The notes under the pieces were generated by a model. That model did no database searches, was not told the origin of the DNA, and saw nothing but the letters and a program-made list of their open reading frames with translations. From contig JAISBH010000134.1 of assembly GCA_031266295.1 (NCBI GenBank), positions 1-5,552 on the forward strand: a stretch of 5,552 bases of DNA, in the 5' to 3' direction. The position numbers were made by a program, and so were the translations under genes. Positions 5,397 to 5,552 of this stretch are shown piece by piece. The DNA comes from Oscillospiraceae bacterium (GTDB lineage Bacteria > Bacillota > Clostridia > Christensenellales > Aristaeellaceae). The first letter of the stretch is position 1, and the number at the start of each line of letters is the position of its first letter.

Positions 5397-5552
5397 TTGC
5401 GCTCCGGCACAGACTATCCAGGTACAACCGGCAATCCGAAGCCGGTAGATTGTGTATCACGATGGTCCAGGCGAAGCCTGGTCAGGTTTCGAAAGGGCGG
5501 ATAGCCCTTCGCAGGGTCTGGGACAGAGTCCCAGGCTCCCCGCTGGGACGTT
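5397..5552 (+). ncRNA. Candidate structured RNA, copy 2 (5' end missing, runs to window edge)
   Basis: Bases 5397-5524 repeat 5161-5288 (offset 236) with three differences: 5402 C for T, 5413 A for G, and 5450 T for A. None of these falls in the stems ACCGGC/GCCGGT, CCAGGC/GCCTGG or AAGGGC/GCCCTT, or in the TATCC-GGATA pseudoknot bases. The change at 5402 would break the GTTCC arm of copy 1, whose partner is absent here because everything before 5397 is block A. The 3' end is more complete: CTGGGAC-AGA-GTCCCAG at 5518-5534, with a competing partner CTGGGAC at 5543-5549. It may continue beyond the window. Confidence 0.45.

Larger units (their letters stand above)
4931..5552. other. Gene-free mosaic of duplicated repeats and structured-RNA-like blocks
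   Basis: No credible coding region is present in these 622 bases. The open frames there are made of the repeated blocks and encode low-complexity Arg/Pro/Ser-rich peptides without ribosome binding sites. The order is: short palindromic repeat (4934-4955), block A copy 1 (4953-5057), a unique 103-base stretch holding a second palindromic repeat and the 5' part of an RNA-like block, block B copy 1 (5161-5288), block A copy 2 (5286-5390), block B copy 2 (5397-5524), then 28 bases to the window edge. Confidence 0.8.

Noticed and set aside
5148..5504. Open frame of 118 codons in the right-hand repeats
   Set aside because: It runs through blocks B, A and B, so its peptide is itself repetitive, and it shares a segment with another frame at 4902-5105. 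This is a by-product of the duplication.

Overview
The window looks like a sugar-uptake and catabolism locus from a Bacillota (Clostridia-type, probably gut-associated) bacterium of moderately high GC. The reasons are strong AGGAGG-type ribosome binding sites on the transporter genes, a transporter of the LplB/YtcP/LplA class with no ATPase gene of its own, a site very close to the CcpA cre consensus, and intergenic GC-rich palindromic repeats of a kind I associate from memory with gut Clostridia. A more exact taxon cannot be read from 5.5 kb.

Layout. Positions 1-302 hold no credible gene, only nested inverted repeats and GC-rich stem-loops. Positions 303-3733 are a three-gene minus-strand operon, transcribed in the order LplB-like permease (GTG start, 3733-2804), YtcP/LplC-like permease (2760-1843), secreted solute-binding protein (1775-303). 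Positions 3734-3901 are a divergent control region with two face-to-back promoters and two candidate operators. Positions 3902-4930 on the plus strand encode a 342-residue beta-propeller protein of the oligogalacturonate lyase (PL22) type. Positions 4931-5552 contain no gene but are a mosaic of duplicated blocks, including two partial copies of what looks like a structured non-coding RNA; the second copy runs to the window edge.

How it fits together. The binding protein would capture an oligosaccharide outside the cell, the two permeases would bring it in using a shared MsmX/UgpC-type ATPase encoded elsewhere, and the cytoplasmic PL22-like enzyme would cleave it. Oligogalacturonides or related pectin fragments are therefore the best substrate guess, by inference from the neighbour. 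A cre-like inverted repeat on the transporter promoter and a perfect palindrome on the lyase promoter suggest catabolite repression plus a substrate-specific repressor.

The least explained part is the right end. A 128-bp block present twice (3 differences) folds on the plus strand into several hairpins plus a plausible loop pseudoknot, and is interleaved with a 105-bp block also present twice (1 difference). From memory it resembles the HEARO/omega-RNA class of IscB/IsrB-type elements, but this is unproven and no nuclease gene is in the window. A 25-base palindromic repeat occurs beyond both ends of the gene module, in opposite orientations.
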